64,000 bases of DNA from Marinobacter sp. F4206 (GCF_019392195.1 NZ_JAHXKI010000001.1:372001-436000), one strand, 5' to 3'; shown: positions 47,004-56,239, numbered from the stretch's first letter. The notes: generated from the letters alone by a model not told the origin. Translations and numbers: made by a program.

Positions 47004-47858
47004 ATGATGCTCTCGACAAAGTCGCCAGACTTTCCTCAAACCGATTCGCAGTGTGATCGGGAGAGCGTATTGGAAGCGTTTTACTTCGGGCCATCTGAGA
47101 GCTACCTGTTTGGGGCGTTCCACCCCAGACAGGGTGTTGGCCGCAATGAAGCCATTGTTCTGTGTAATCCCTTCGGCCAGGAATATTTGAGGGCTCACAA
47201 ATCCATAAGGCGCCTGGCCATCAATCTTGCGGAACTTGGCTACCCGGTACTTCGGTTTGACTATCGGGGAACCGGGGATTCGGCGGGAGATCTTGATGGC
47301 GTATCTGCTGATCATTGGGTAAGCGATATCGGGCATGCCATTCAAGAACTTCAGGACATGGCCGCCGTACCCAAAGTCGCGCTGATAGGCCTGCGGCTCG
47401 GTGCCTTACTGGCTGCAAAAGCCGCAACGGAACACAATCAGGTCTCCCGACTGGTGATGTGGGACCCTATTGTCGACGGCGCCGACTATGTCGACGGCAT
47501 CAGATCTGCAATCCTCGACGCACAGCCTCTTGGTAGTCGATCCCGAGTCATCGCGCCGGATGGAACCCTGCATTTCAATGGCTTCTGTATGCCTCCCCTT
47601 TTTCAGGACTCCATTTCGAATTGGCGCCTTGAGGCCCTGGCTTCGGAGATTCAGGTTCCTGTCGCTCAAATCATGTCTCATGAATCCGACAGCTTCGCGG
47701 AGTTGGAACGCTTATTGTCTGACTTTCAGGGATTCTACTCTAAACTGGCCCCAGCGCCTCATGACTGGAATTATGTTGATCACGTTGGAGGGATTCTCTG
47801 GCCGAAACCGGTGATCGATGCAATCGAACAATATTTCGGCCAGGCAACGTCTTACTAA
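47004..47858 (+). CDS. Alpha/beta hydrolase, exosortase A hydrolase 2-like
   Basis: A 284-residue alpha/beta hydrolase-fold protein, 15 bases after the NRPS. The strand-turn LRFDYRGTGDSAGD (about 83-96) and the elbow IGLRLGALLAAKA (about 128-140) define the fold, but the nucleophile position is Arg131 instead of Ser. The C-terminal half has VDHVGG. It resembles the hydrolase 2 family of exosortase A loci, recognised from memory. With no visible nucleophile it may be a non-hydrolytic acyl carrier or partner. Two adjacent ATG codons are possible starts. Confidence 0.72.
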   Translation: MMLSTKSPDFPQTDSQCDRESVLEAFYFGPSESYLFGAFHPRQGVGRNEAIVLCNPFGQEYLRAHKSIRRLAINLAELGYPVLRFDYRGTGDSAGDLDGVSADHWVSDIGHAIQELQDMAAVPKVALIGLRLGALLAAKAATEHNQVSRLVMWDPIVDGADYVDGIRSAILDAQPLGSRSRVIAPDGTLHFNGFCMPPLFQDSISNWRLEALASEIQVPVAQIMSHESDSFAELERLLSDFQGFYSKLAPAPHDWNYVDHVGGILWPKPVIDAIEQYFGQATSY

Positions 47859-47868
47859 AGGGATAACC

Positions 47869-48717
47869 ATGCGAGAACGGGTAGTCACCGTCGGAGATCA
47901 TCTGCCCCTGGTCGGCATCTTCTGTGAGCCCGATTCCGATCAGGTATCGGACCGCGGAACCGCCGTCATTTTGCTGAATTCCGGGGTAATCCATCGCGTT
48001 GGCTCTTGTCGTTTGTCAGTAACTCTCGGGCGCGCATTGGCCGAGCATGCGGGCATAGCCACATTTCGCTTTGATTTCTCCGGCATTGGCGACAGTGAAG
48101 CACGGCGCGGCACCCTGACGGCCAATCAGGCCGCGATCGAAGAGGTGCAGGAAGTGATGGACTACCTCGGAAAATGGAAGAAGTTTGACCGGTTCATCCT
48201 CTACGGCCTCTGTTCCGGGGCCTTTGCAGCCTATCGTACCGCGATAGCTGACCCAAGGGTGCTTGGTACCGTCCAACTGGACGGGTACTGCTACACGACC
48301 TGGAAAAGTCACTTGATGCACTATTCGCCAAGACTGCTTTCGCCGTCGCACTGGATGGCCTGGCTGTTACGCAAACTTGGCTTGCGAAAAGTCAAAAAAG
48401 GGGCCGAAGTCTCGGGAATCGAAGAACAGTTTTTCGAAGTGCCCGATTTCGCCAGTTACCCGCCCAAGGAAGACGTCCAAGCAGGCCTCAAGGTACTTAA
48501 CGATCGCGGCCTCGCCATGCTGTACGTGTTCCTCGGCAACGAACACTACAAATACCAGAGGCAATTCGAGGACTGTTTTAATGCGGTACCGTTTAAAAAC
48601 AACCTCACCGTAGTTCACCGGCCTCACGCGACACACATTCTGTCCGAACCGGATGACCGAAAACTTGTGGTCAGGGCTATTACGGATTGGGTCAGCCAAC
48701 AGTTACCCGCCAGCTGA
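47869..48717 (+). CDS. Alpha/beta hydrolase, exosortase A hydrolase 1-like (Cys nucleophile)
   Basis: The start at ATG 47869 (MRERVVTVGDHL) has AAAGGG 6 bases before it, giving 282 residues. It has the nucleophile elbow YGLCSGAFAA, where Cys115 takes the place of Ser, as in dienelactone-type hydrolases. The acidic residue follows in a DPRVLG-type loop and the His appears in HATHILSEPD near the C-terminus. Its organisation resembles the hydrolase 1 family of exosortase A loci. Being paired with the preceding hydrolase and next to the NRPS, it is the best candidate for off-loading the carrier-bound product. Confidence 0.75.
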   Translation: MRERVVTVGDHLPLVGIFCEPDSDQVSDRGTAVILLNSGVIHRVGSCRLSVTLGRALAEHAGIATFRFDFSGIGDSEARRGTLTANQAAIEEVQEVMDYLGKWKKFDRFILYGLCSGAFAAYRTAIADPRVLGTVQLDGYCYTTWKSHLMHYSPRLLSPSHWMAWLLRKLGLRKVKKGAEVSGIEEQFFEVPDFASYPPKEDVQAGLKVLNDRGLAMLYVFLGNEHYKYQRQFEDCFNAVPFKNNLTVVHRPHATHILSEPDDRKLVVRAITDWVSQQLPAS

Positions 48718-48736
48718 ATGGAATGCATCAAAGGCC

Positions 48737-49882
48737 ATGGAAACAACAAAGCTGCAGGCACACCGCCCCAGATCAGAACTGGCCGCCCTTACCTCGCTGC
48801 GGGGCATCGCCGCCATTCTTGTCATGTGCCATCATTTCATGTTCGTCCTGCTCCTCGATATCGGTGAGCTGATCCCCTCTAAGCTATTTTTCAAATCCTA
48901 CCTGTGGGTTGACCTTTTCTTTATCCTCAGCGGTTTTGTGCTTGCCTACGTATACCAGAACCAATTCCGTAACGGTGTCACCGGCTCAAGCTATCGGAGA
49001 TTCATGCAAACCCGATTCGCCCGGATTTATCCGCTACATTTATTCATCTTGTTGCTGTTCGTTGGGTTTGAGGTTTTGCAGTGGCTCCTGAGTACCATGG
49101 ACGCCGAGGGCATGGATAACCTGCCTGAACCTTTCACCGGCGACCAAAGTACCGAGACCTTGGTGACGAACCTGTTGCTGGTGCAAACGCTGCATTGGAA
49201 GGCGTATTGGAATCAACCGGCCTGGTCCATCAGTGCCGAGTGGATCATCTATTTTTCACTGCCGTTTTTGATGCGCTGGCTACTCCCTGCCGCCCACAGA
49301 AGTCCCATCTCACTGACGGTGACTGCATTGGTGCCGCTTGCCGTCATTGAATGGCATTTTGGGGATTTGGGCCTCTATTACGCGGGTTGGCCAATGCTGA
49401 TCAGGTGTCTGAGCGAAGCTGCCCTGGGTTTGATGTTATTCCGGTGCTATCAGGTGGGCCTTTTCAGCAAAATCGCCTCAGGCCGTCTGCTGATGCCAGT
49501 TTTTGCACTGAACCTTGTTCTGCTTGCACTCCCGATTCCGGGCGTGGTTTCTGTCGCCGGATTCGTATGGTTGGTGCTTTGCGCCGCGCGGCTGCCAAGC
49601 GATGAATCACACCCGATAAATCATCCAATATTGGTTTATCTGGGAAAGATCTCATACTCGATTTACCTGGTACACTGGTTCGTTATGGATTTAGTGCGGG
49701 AAAGTGTGGCCTATTTCACCGGTGTGCCGGTAAGCGACGCTCTGTCTTTAGTTAGTCAGATAATAGTCATGGTGGGGCTAATCCTGATTGTCTTGGGCCT
49801 GTCACATATCACCTACCATCGACTTGAGTCGCCAATGCGAGACCGTCTCAAGCCTCGGCGTTTCGCCCACAATCCAACGTAA
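48737..49882 (+). CDS. OafA/YrhL-type membrane acyltransferase
   Basis: Starting at the ATG at 48737 (METTKLQAHRPR) gives 381 residues, a full acyltransferase-3 protein with about ten membrane helices. The N-terminal signature ALTSLRGIAAILVMCHHF (about residues 15-32) contains the family RG and the His pair. LARIYPLH-like (FARIYPLHLFIL) follows at about 96. Members acylate cell-surface glycans or lipids at the membrane. Context: it follows hydrolase 1 after 20 bases and opens the polysaccharide section. Confidence 0.85.
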   Translation: METTKLQAHRPRSELAALTSLRGIAAILVMCHHFMFVLLLDIGELIPSKLFFKSYLWVDLFFILSGFVLAYVYQNQFRNGVTGSSYRRFMQTRFARIYPLHLFILLLFVGFEVLQWLLSTMDAEGMDNLPEPFTGDQSTETLVTNLLLVQTLHWKAYWNQPAWSISAEWIIYFSLPFLMRWLLPAAHRSPISLTVTALVPLAVIEWHFGDLGLYYAGWPMLIRCLSEAALGLMLFRCYQVGLFSKIASGRLLMPVFALNLVLLALPIPGVVSVAGFVWLVLCAARLPSDESHPINHPILVYLGKISYSIYLVHWFVMDLVRESVAYFTGVPVSDALSLVSQIIVMVGLILIVLGLSHITYHRLESPMRDRLKPRRFAHNPT

Positions 49883-49998
49883 TAAGGGGCAAAAGTGGCT
49901 ATCGGCCCCCTACCTTCGGCACAGGGTCTGAATCCCGCGGCATCCGGAAATACTATTTCTTTATCAAAACCCGTTTTATAAAAGCATTAAAACTAACC

Positions 49999-50018
49999 CT
50001 CCCATTTATTTATGGGAG
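49999..50018 (+). repeat. Hairpin in the leader of the golvesin-like lipoprotein gene
   Basis: CTCCCAT (49999-50005) and ATGGGAG (50012-50018) form a 7-bp stem with a 6-base loop about 62 bases before the ATG at 50081. No T run follows, so it is not a normal terminator and more likely a leader structure. Confidence 0.4.
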
Positions 50019-50080
50019 CCGTGTGCCATGCTTCAGTGAACCATCTGGTCTTTTCTATTCAGTCTCCTGAGGATGCTCTC

Positions 50081-51616
50081 ATGGTCAGAAATAATAGGAT
50101 TTTACTTCTGTCTATCTCGAGCTCGCTATTCGCCGGTTGTGCTATTCAAGAACAAATGGATGTAGATGAACTTGCCCCACCAGCAGCGGGCGACATCTTT
50201 GAGCATATAATCGACCGGGAGGACCTCGGCTTTTACGCGGATGGGGATTGGCGAGTCTCTAGCTCCATTTCAGGCTACCAGGGTACTGACTATCTCATCG
50301 TGCCGCCCGGCCAGGGTGCCAATGTCGCAACGTGGAATTTAAACATCATCAGGACCTTTGATGTTTATGCAAAATGGTCCTCCACACCCAGACGTGGTTC
50401 GAATGTTAAATACACGGTTCACCATCTGGACTCCGGCAATAATCTGGTGACTGAAACGGTGACAGTCGATCAAAGAGAAAATGGTGGAGAGTGGCTGAAG
50501 TTAGGCACTTACCGGATGTCAACGCTGACAGGACGGGTGACTGTCAACGACGATGCCGATGGTTACGTGGTGGCCGATGCCGTTCTGTTCAGAGAGGTTG
50601 GAATATCCGGTGGCGAGATCACCGATGACACCGATGGAGATGGCATACCAGACGAATGGGAACTATCGTACGGTCTGGATCCAAACTCAGCCGCTGATGC
50701 GGACCTGGACCCAGATAACGATGACATGTCGAACCTGGACGAATTCCTCGCCCTGACCGATCCCCAGAATGCAGACACCGATGGCGATGGCATGATGGAC
50801 GGCTACGAAGTTTCCTTCGGGCTCGATCCGAGTACGGACGACGCTTCCGGCGATTTGGACAACGACGGCTACTCCAATCTAGAAGAATACACAGCTGGAA
50901 CCAGCCCGAACGATGGAACGAGCTTACCGGACACAACATCGGTTCTTGTAACCTGGACAACACCCACCCAGCGTACCGATGGCAGCCCCCTTAGCGAGAG
51001 CGATATTGCTCAGTATGAACTCTTCTATCAATTGGCCGTAGCCGGAGAAGAGATAGTCATCGACAACGAATCCAGTAACTTTATGAGCTCTGGCGGCGGG
51101 CGAACCTCAAGTGGATATGGTGGTTTTATCGGGAGTGACTACTTCCTCATGAATCCTGGTTCCGGGGAAACCTCGGCGGAGTGGCGGGTGACCAACCTTG
51201 CCCCTGACACTACCTACGAGCTCTACGCTCACTGGGTCTCGTCAGGTCTACGGGCGTCCAACGCGACTTACGAATACACGTACACGCACAGTAGTGGCAC
51301 TGAAACGACCGCCGAAGCAACTGTTGATCAGCGCGTAAACGGCGGTTCTTTCCAATTGCTGGGATCCTTTACAACGAACGACGGCGGCCTTGTCGTACGC
51401 ATTGACAACGATGCCGACGGTTACGTCGTTGCAGATGCCATCAAGGTCAATGCAAAGGGGGCTTCAGCACAAACCCAGATGATTGAACCAACTGGCACGA
51501 ACAGCTATCTGGTCAAGGACCTTGAGGAAGGCCAATGGCAGTTCAAGATACGTGCGATTGATACCGATGGTGTGGCCGGCGAATACTCAGATGTAGAAAC
51601 CAGTGTTGTCCAATAA
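50081..51616 (+). CDS. Surface lipoprotein with golvesin-like and Ca-binding repeats
   Basis: Starting at the ATG at 50081 (GAGG 8 bases upstream) gives 511 residues. The signal peptide ends in the lipobox LFAGC. Two similar golvesin/xanthan-lyase-like beta domains (about residues 40-175 and 325-465, each ending in DNDADGYVVADA or a close variant) flank a calcium-binding thrombospondin type 3-like region with DTDGDGIPD and DTDGDGMMDGY. A fibronectin III-like domain seems split: its first half (VLVTWTTPTQ, about 287) and second half (FKIRAIDTDGVAGEYSD, at the C-terminus) surround the second golvesin-like domain. It probably binds glycan at the cell surface. Confidence 0.75.
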   Translation: MVRNNRILLLSISSSLFAGCAIQEQMDVDELAPPAAGDIFEHIIDREDLGFYADGDWRVSSSISGYQGTDYLIVPPGQGANVATWNLNIIRTFDVYAKWSSTPRRGSNVKYTVHHLDSGNNLVTETVTVDQRENGGEWLKLGTYRMSTLTGRVTVNDDADGYVVADAVLFREVGISGGEITDDTDGDGIPDEWELSYGLDPNSAADADLDPDNDDMSNLDEFLALTDPQNADTDGDGMMDGYEVSFGLDPSTDDASGDLDNDGYSNLEEYTAGTSPNDGTSLPDTTSVLVTWTTPTQRTDGSPLSESDIAQYELFYQLAVAGEEIVIDNESSNFMSSGGGRTSSGYGGFIGSDYFLMNPGSGETSAEWRVTNLAPDTTYELYAHWVSSGLRASNATYEYTYTHSSGTETTAEATVDQRVNGGSFQLLGSFTTNDGGLVVRIDNDADGYVVADAIKVNAKGASAQTQMIEPTGTNSYLVKDLEEGQWQFKIRAIDTDGVAGEYSDVETSVVQ

Positions 51617-51676
51617 CTGACCTGATAGGTCGTGGTATGAGCTTGAACGGTCATTTGCATGTCGGTGCTGCTCACC

Positions 51677-52822
51677 TCAGTGATCGTCCAGGCCTTGAAG
51701 AATCCGGACAATAAGGGCAATGTCATCTGGCCGGACATCTTCATGGCACGGCAGGGTAAGCAATCTGGATGCAAAGTCCTCAGCCACCGGAAAATGACCA
51801 GAGCCGAAGAGTTCATGCAAACCTTCAATGTTCGGTAGAGCCTGCCGATAGAAACGGCTCGACCCAATCCCCGCATTATTGAGCGCTTGGTCAGCCCGGT
51901 CGCGGAGGTCTTGCGTCGGTGCGAGTAACCCGTAACGAATCCGCGGTTCTCGAGCTGACGAGCCATTGCCCGCCAGCTTCTTCCAGCCACGATCTTCCAG
52001 GACTTTCAACTCAGAATCATAAAGCGGATGCACAAGAGGCCGGGTAAAAAACTCACCGATGCCAGTGCGGACGAGTGACTCAGGCAATGCCAGCCGGTGG
52101 ACAGCCGAACATTCTTTATAGCTTGTATCACCGATTCTTAAAAAAGGGAGTTTTTCCAGAACATAATATGGGACCCGGGCCATCAGTAGGTGAAAGAGTC
52201 TTCGCTTGAGCCCCCAAACCAATCCAGTTTTGACTTTCAGCAGGGAAAATTGGTCTATGACCTCCATCGCCTCCTTATAGAGCTCGTTCCTGACGAGCAG
52301 CGCCCCTCCACCCATGAGGTTGATCGGTTTCCCCCTGCCAAAACTGACAATCACTGCATCTGCCCATGGATGTTCTGTGCTCGCTGGAGGAAAGCACTGA
52401 GCGGAATCCTCTATCAGGAACAGCCCCAGTTCACGACAAAGTTTCGACAGCAGGTCGAGGCGTTCCGGGATACCAAGCAACCCCGGCGCCACCACCGAAA
52501 CTGTTCGGGGAGTCACCGCACTTTTCAACTGAGAATCATCCATAAACCCGGTGTCGGGAATCAGATCGACCAGAACGGGCTTTGCTCCCTGGGCAACAAT
52601 CGCCGCCACCAAATCCGGACAGCCGTAGGCAGGGATAAGGACCTCAGGACCCGAAACCGGCTCTTTCCGGGAAATGGCAAGGGAAACGGCCATCGCGAGT
52701 GCATCCGTACCGGATGCAGTAAACTCAGTCTGGTAATCGCGGTGCCATGGGAGATTCCTGGTTGCCGAAGCACCATCCGCAACCGGAATCCGGCTGCCTA
52801 CCGGCCTCAGCTTGCCCAGCAT
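51677..52822 (-). CDS. DegT/DnrJ/EryC1-family aminotransferase
   Basis: A 381-residue PLP-dependent enzyme. The N-terminal part has FTASGTDALAMAVSL (about 34-48), then VLIPAYGCPD and LIEDSAQCFPP (about 135-145). The PLP lysine lies in SFGRGKPINLMGGGALLV (about 160-177). Such enzymes make amino sugars or transaminate related substrates for surface glycans. It is on the minus strand, converging on the lipoprotein gene and placed 19 bases downstream of a glycosyltransferase gene. The sugar substrate cannot be read from the sequence. Confidence 0.85.
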   Translation of the reverse strand: MLGKLRPVGSRIPVADGASATRNLPWHRDYQTEFTASGTDALAMAVSLAISRKEPVSGPEVLIPAYGCPDLVAAIVAQGAKPVLVDLIPDTGFMDDSQLKSAVTPRTVSVVAPGLLGIPERLDLLSKLCRELGLFLIEDSAQCFPPASTEHPWADAVIVSFGRGKPINLMGGGALLVRNELYKEAMEVIDQFSLLKVKTGLVWGLKRRLFHLLMARVPYYVLEKLPFLRIGDTSYKECSAVHRLALPESLVRTGIGEFFTRPLVHPLYDSELKVLEDRGWKKLAGNGSSAREPRIRYGLLAPTQDLRDRADQALNNAGIGSSRFYRQALPNIEGLHELFGSGHFPVAEDFASRLLTLPCHEDVRPDDIALIVRILQGLDDH

Positions 52823-52841
52823 AACCCTGGACTCTTGGGCT

Positions 52842-53981
52842 TCAGCGCTTCGAGGGCGTCCATACGGTCATCCGTCGGCCGGTTAGGAAGAACAGGGTTG
52901 CCTGGGCAATCGCAACGTTCACCTGAACGAAGAAATATGGAATTTTTACCCATGTCCTGGCTCTCATCGCCGGCACAAAATGTCCGAAAATCACCAGAAG
53001 GTAAAACGCGATCTGGCCAAGGAGCACAAGCAAATAAACACCCCCTTTGCCCGACAGAGCCACGGAAGTTCCGAGTAAAAGAAGTTGGAACCACGGCACG
53101 GCCCATCGCATGAGCTTGTGCCCAAAGACCTGAAAGGCAAACAGTCCAAAGCGTTGTGGATTCAGCACTTCCATGTGACGGCTCAAAGCCGTCAGTCCTC
53201 TGATCACCGTCCGTATCTTCCTCTGGTATTCTTTGGAGGGATCACTGACGTCGTGGTAGTAGCCCAATACATCGGGTGCGGTAACAGCTACCAGGCCCTT
53301 CCTCGCGCAGTTCAATGCGGTGTTAAAATCGCTGGGCGAATAAATATCCCAGTCGCGTTCGCAGACCTCTTTTCTCGCTGCGAAGAACGAACCACTCAAA
53401 CCAACAATTCCACCCCGATCCGATTCAAGTCCCCTCAACCACATCTCGTATCGCACGTAGGCACCCTCACCGACGACGCTGCCATCCCGGCTAACGAAAC
53501 GATCCTCACTTGAGACGGCGCCAACAGCAGGATCCTGAAAATAACGAACCAGCTTGTGAAGTGCATCTTTCGGAATCGAGGTGGCCACGTCGGAAAATAC
53601 CAGGATCGTTCCCGATGACTTCACGATTGCCTGCAACTGTGCGTGTTCCTTACCTTTGCGTTCCTCCGCCCGGGCAAGCAGCACGTTATCATTAACATAT
53701 TCCCCGACTATTTGATCGGTGGCGTCGGAAGAACAATCAGAGGCCACCAGAATCTCAAGGTTCGGGTATTCAATTTCCAGACAATTTTTAATTTTCTCCC
53801 GTATTCGTGATTCTTCGTTGTGGGCGGTCACAATGAGGGAAACGGCGGGAAACTCATTATCCTGGGGCGGCAGCGTCTGCGCAGTTTTCTCTCTCTTCGG
53901 AACAAGAATTAACAGGAGGGGGTAGATAAAATAGCTGAACGCAACGCCAAAGACGGCCAACCAGAACAAAAAAACCAGCAT
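52842..53981 (-). CDS. Family 2 membrane glycosyltransferase
   Basis: I use the ATG at 53979-53981 (MLVFLFWLAVFG), which gives 379 residues; an upstream start adds 20. One membrane helix at the N-terminus is followed by the GT-A domain with AVSLIVTAHNEESRI (about 46-60), ASDCSSDATDQIV (about 79-91) and a DVATSIPKDA acidic site. Three to four membrane helices lie in the C-terminal part (about 285-360). This is the layout of processive or membrane-bound GT2 enzymes that add sugars to a lipid-linked glycan. The gene is followed by the DegT gene and diverges from the deacetylase gene. Confidence 0.85.
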   Translation of the reverse strand: MLVFLFWLAVFGVAFSYFIYPLLLILVPKREKTAQTLPPQDNEFPAVSLIVTAHNEESRIREKIKNCLEIEYPNLEILVASDCSSDATDQIVGEYVNDNVLLARAEERKGKEHAQLQAIVKSSGTILVFSDVATSIPKDALHKLVRYFQDPAVGAVSSEDRFVSRDGSVVGEGAYVRYEMWLRGLESDRGGIVGLSGSFFAARKEVCERDWDIYSPSDFNTALNCARKGLVAVTAPDVLGYYHDVSDPSKEYQRKIRTVIRGLTALSRHMEVLNPQRFGLFAFQVFGHKLMRWAVPWFQLLLLGTSVALSGKGGVYLLVLLGQIAFYLLVIFGHFVPAMRARTWVKIPYFFVQVNVAIAQATLFFLTGRRMTVWTPSKR

Positions 53982-54104
53982 AGCTCTCAATCCCTGTGAA
54001 CCGGCATTAATGACAACTCCGCCTTCGACTGGCAGAATCATGGTTACAGACTATACAGGGACGATTCAGCCAACACCACTGGTGGCTGTCAAGGAGGCAC
54101 GGTA

Positions 54105-55130
54105 TTGGCCTATTTACGATCTGCTTTGAAATACGTATTCATTGCGGCACTAGCGGTGTTTGGCTGGATAAGACTGAAACTGGCGTCTCAACCGACGCTC
54201 CTTATCCTGACCTACCATCGGATTCTACCCAACCATCATCCAGACCGTCAGTTTGAGCAACCGGGAATGGTAACGGCGCCAGAAACTTTGCAGCGCCATA
54301 TCCAGCTCATGAAATCCCTCGGAGCAGTCCCGATACATCTGGATGACTGGCTGAGCCGGCGCCAGCGTAACGAAGCATTGCCGAAACTGGCCGTGGCACT
54401 GACATTCGATGATGGCTGGAGAGACAATTTCCAGTACGCCTACCCGATTTTGGAGACCGAGAATGTGCCAGCCACTGTGTTTCTGGTGACACAGCTGTTG
54501 GATACAAATCACGTCTTCTGGCCCGAACAGATCCTTAAGCTGCTGACCGAAAAACCGATTGCCGAGGCTGAGACGGAATACCACTGGCTCGTTCCCTTCC
54601 TACCAGACGCTGCGCCAAATCGTCATCCGTTGACGCTGGACCAGGCCGATCAGGTTATAAACAAGCTAAAAGAACTTGATGACCACACCATTCTTGCCCA
54701 CCTCAATAATGCCCGGAAGACGCAAGCATCCTCAGGTTCCGGCCAGAACAATCGAACCATACTGAATCGTCCGGAACTGACGGAAATGGCCTCGAACGAT
54801 CTGGTTCGCTATGGAGCCCACACCCAACACCATTTCCGTCTCAACCGGGTCGATAGCCCTTCGACACTCCGACGGGAAATACTTGGATGCCTTGATGACC
54901 TGAAAGGGTTGGAGCGCGGGATAGTGCCAATCTTCTGCTACCCCAACGGCGATATCACTGGCGACGGCGAAAGGCTGGTTAAGGATCACTATGAGGCGGC
55001 CTGCACCACCAAGACAGGCTGGAATCCCGGCAGCCGGGATTCCTTCGATCTGCACCGATTCAATTTGCATGACGGCAACAGTGGCAGTTCCCCAAGACTA
55101 CTGGCCACCATTGGCAGGGGCATTATATGA
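54105..55130 (+). CDS. Polysaccharide deacetylase family protein
   Basis: A 341-residue protein starting at TTG, supported by AAGGAGG 7 bases upstream. After an N-terminal membrane helix (about 9-22), the NodB-like domain has the metal-binding aspartates in VALTFDDGWRDNF (about 97-109) and the His pair in RYGAHTQHHF. It deacetylates N-acetylated sugars of the glycan or a cell-wall precursor. A 4-base overlap with the next glycosyltransferase indicates coupled translation. Confidence 0.85.
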   Translation: MAYLRSALKYVFIAALAVFGWIRLKLASQPTLLILTYHRILPNHHPDRQFEQPGMVTAPETLQRHIQLMKSLGAVPIHLDDWLSRRQRNEALPKLAVALTFDDGWRDNFQYAYPILETENVPATVFLVTQLLDTNHVFWPEQILKLLTEKPIAEAETEYHWLVPFLPDAAPNRHPLTLDQADQVINKLKELDDHTILAHLNNARKTQASSGSGQNNRTILNRPELTEMASNDLVRYGAHTQHHFRLNRVDSPSTLRREILGCLDDLKGLERGIVPIFCYPNGDITGDGERLVKDHYEAACTTKTGWNPGSRDSFDLHRFNLHDGNSGSSPRLLATIGRGII

Positions 55131-56239
55131 ACCAAAGGGACATTCCGGGGGTCGTTACCCATGTGGTATCCGGTGACCTTTGGGCTGGTGCAGAAGTTCA
55201 GGTCTACAGCTTGTGTAAGGCCCTACAGGAAACCGCCAATGTAGCTTGTACTGCCATCGTGTTTAACGAAGGCATTCTCAGCCAGAAACTACGGGAACTT
55301 GGAATACCGGTCGATCTGGCGGATGAAACCCGTCTGAACGCGCTCCAGATGGTTCGGGTCATCAGGAATCATTGCCGGCAACACCAAACGAAAATACTGC
55401 ATACCCATGGGTTCAAGGAAAACATCCTTGGGATTGTGGGTAAAGACCTGGCTCGTGTTCCCTACTCCGTCCGCACTGTCCACGGCAACCCGGAATCAGC
55501 ATTCACCCTCAAGTCTCCGCACAAATGGCTGGTCCAGAAACTCGATCTGGTTCTTGGGCGCCTCAGACAGCAGGCAGTTGTCGCTGTATCGACCCAACTC
55601 GAAGATACCCTGACGCCCATCTTTCCGGGCAAGGTCCACAAGATCTACAACTTTGTTGATGTTGAATCCATCAGGAACCAGTGGCCAAAGTTCATCAGGA
55701 ACGACGCGGAACCGCCCCGACTAGGGATAATAGGCCGACTGGTTCCGGTGAAGAGAGTGGACATATTCATCAGGATGATCGCGATTCTTAACCAGAGAGG
55801 CACAAATTGCACTGGCGTTGTCATCGGAACCGGCCCACTGGAAAGCGACCTACAGGAACTGGCAAGAACCCTGGGGATTGCGGAGAAGATAGAGTTCAGG
55901 GGATTTGTGAACCCGGCCTTTAGAGAACTCAGAGCCCTTGATGCGCTGCTCATGACGTCCGACCACGAAGGCCTGCCCCTTACGCTCCTCGAAGCCCTCT
56001 CGCTCGAAATTCCCGTGATTGGCCATCGGGTGGGAGGCATTCCGGAAGTGCTCGATCGGGGGGCGTGCGGCTGGCTGGTGGACGAGCAATCTCCGGAGGC
56101 ATATGCGGCAGTCACTGCCATGGCGCTCAAGTCTGGCAAGGAGCGACGCCAGAAAGCTCAGAAGGGGTTGGCGCATGCAAACCGAATTTTTGGAAAGTTT
56201 TCGAGTACAGAGAAATACATGGAGCTCTACAATAGATAG
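55127..56239 (+). CDS. Family 4 glycosyltransferase
   Basis: A 370-residue GT-B fold protein. The N-terminal Rossmann half has SGDLWAGAEVQVYSL (about 15-29), and the C-terminal half has GIIGRLVPVKRVDIFI (about 199-214) with the E-x7-E motif region MTSDHEGLPLTLLEAL (about 277-292), typical of GT4 enzymes. It adds a sugar to a lipid-linked acceptor at the cytoplasmic face. It overlaps the deacetylase gene by 4 bases. The sugar donor is unknown. Confidence 0.9.
   Translation: MNQRDIPGVVTHVVSGDLWAGAEVQVYSLCKALQETANVACTAIVFNEGILSQKLRELGIPVDLADETRLNALQMVRVIRNHCRQHQTKILHTHGFKENILGIVGKDLARVPYSVRTVHGNPESAFTLKSPHKWLVQKLDLVLGRLRQQAVVAVSTQLEDTLTPIFPGKVHKIYNFVDVESIRNQWPKFIRNDAEPPRLGIIGRLVPVKRVDIFIRMIAILNQRGTNCTGVVIGTGPLESDLQELARTLGIAEKIEFRGFVNPAFRELRALDALLMTSDHEGLPLTLLEALSLEIPVIGHRVGGIPEVLDRGACGWLVDEQSPEAYAAVTAMALKSGKERRQKAQKGLAHANRIFGKFSSTEKYMELYNR

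Noticed and set aside
51617..51676. A terminator between the lipoprotein and DegT genes
   Set aside because: A GACCT/AGGTC stem is present at 51619-51631 but without a T run.
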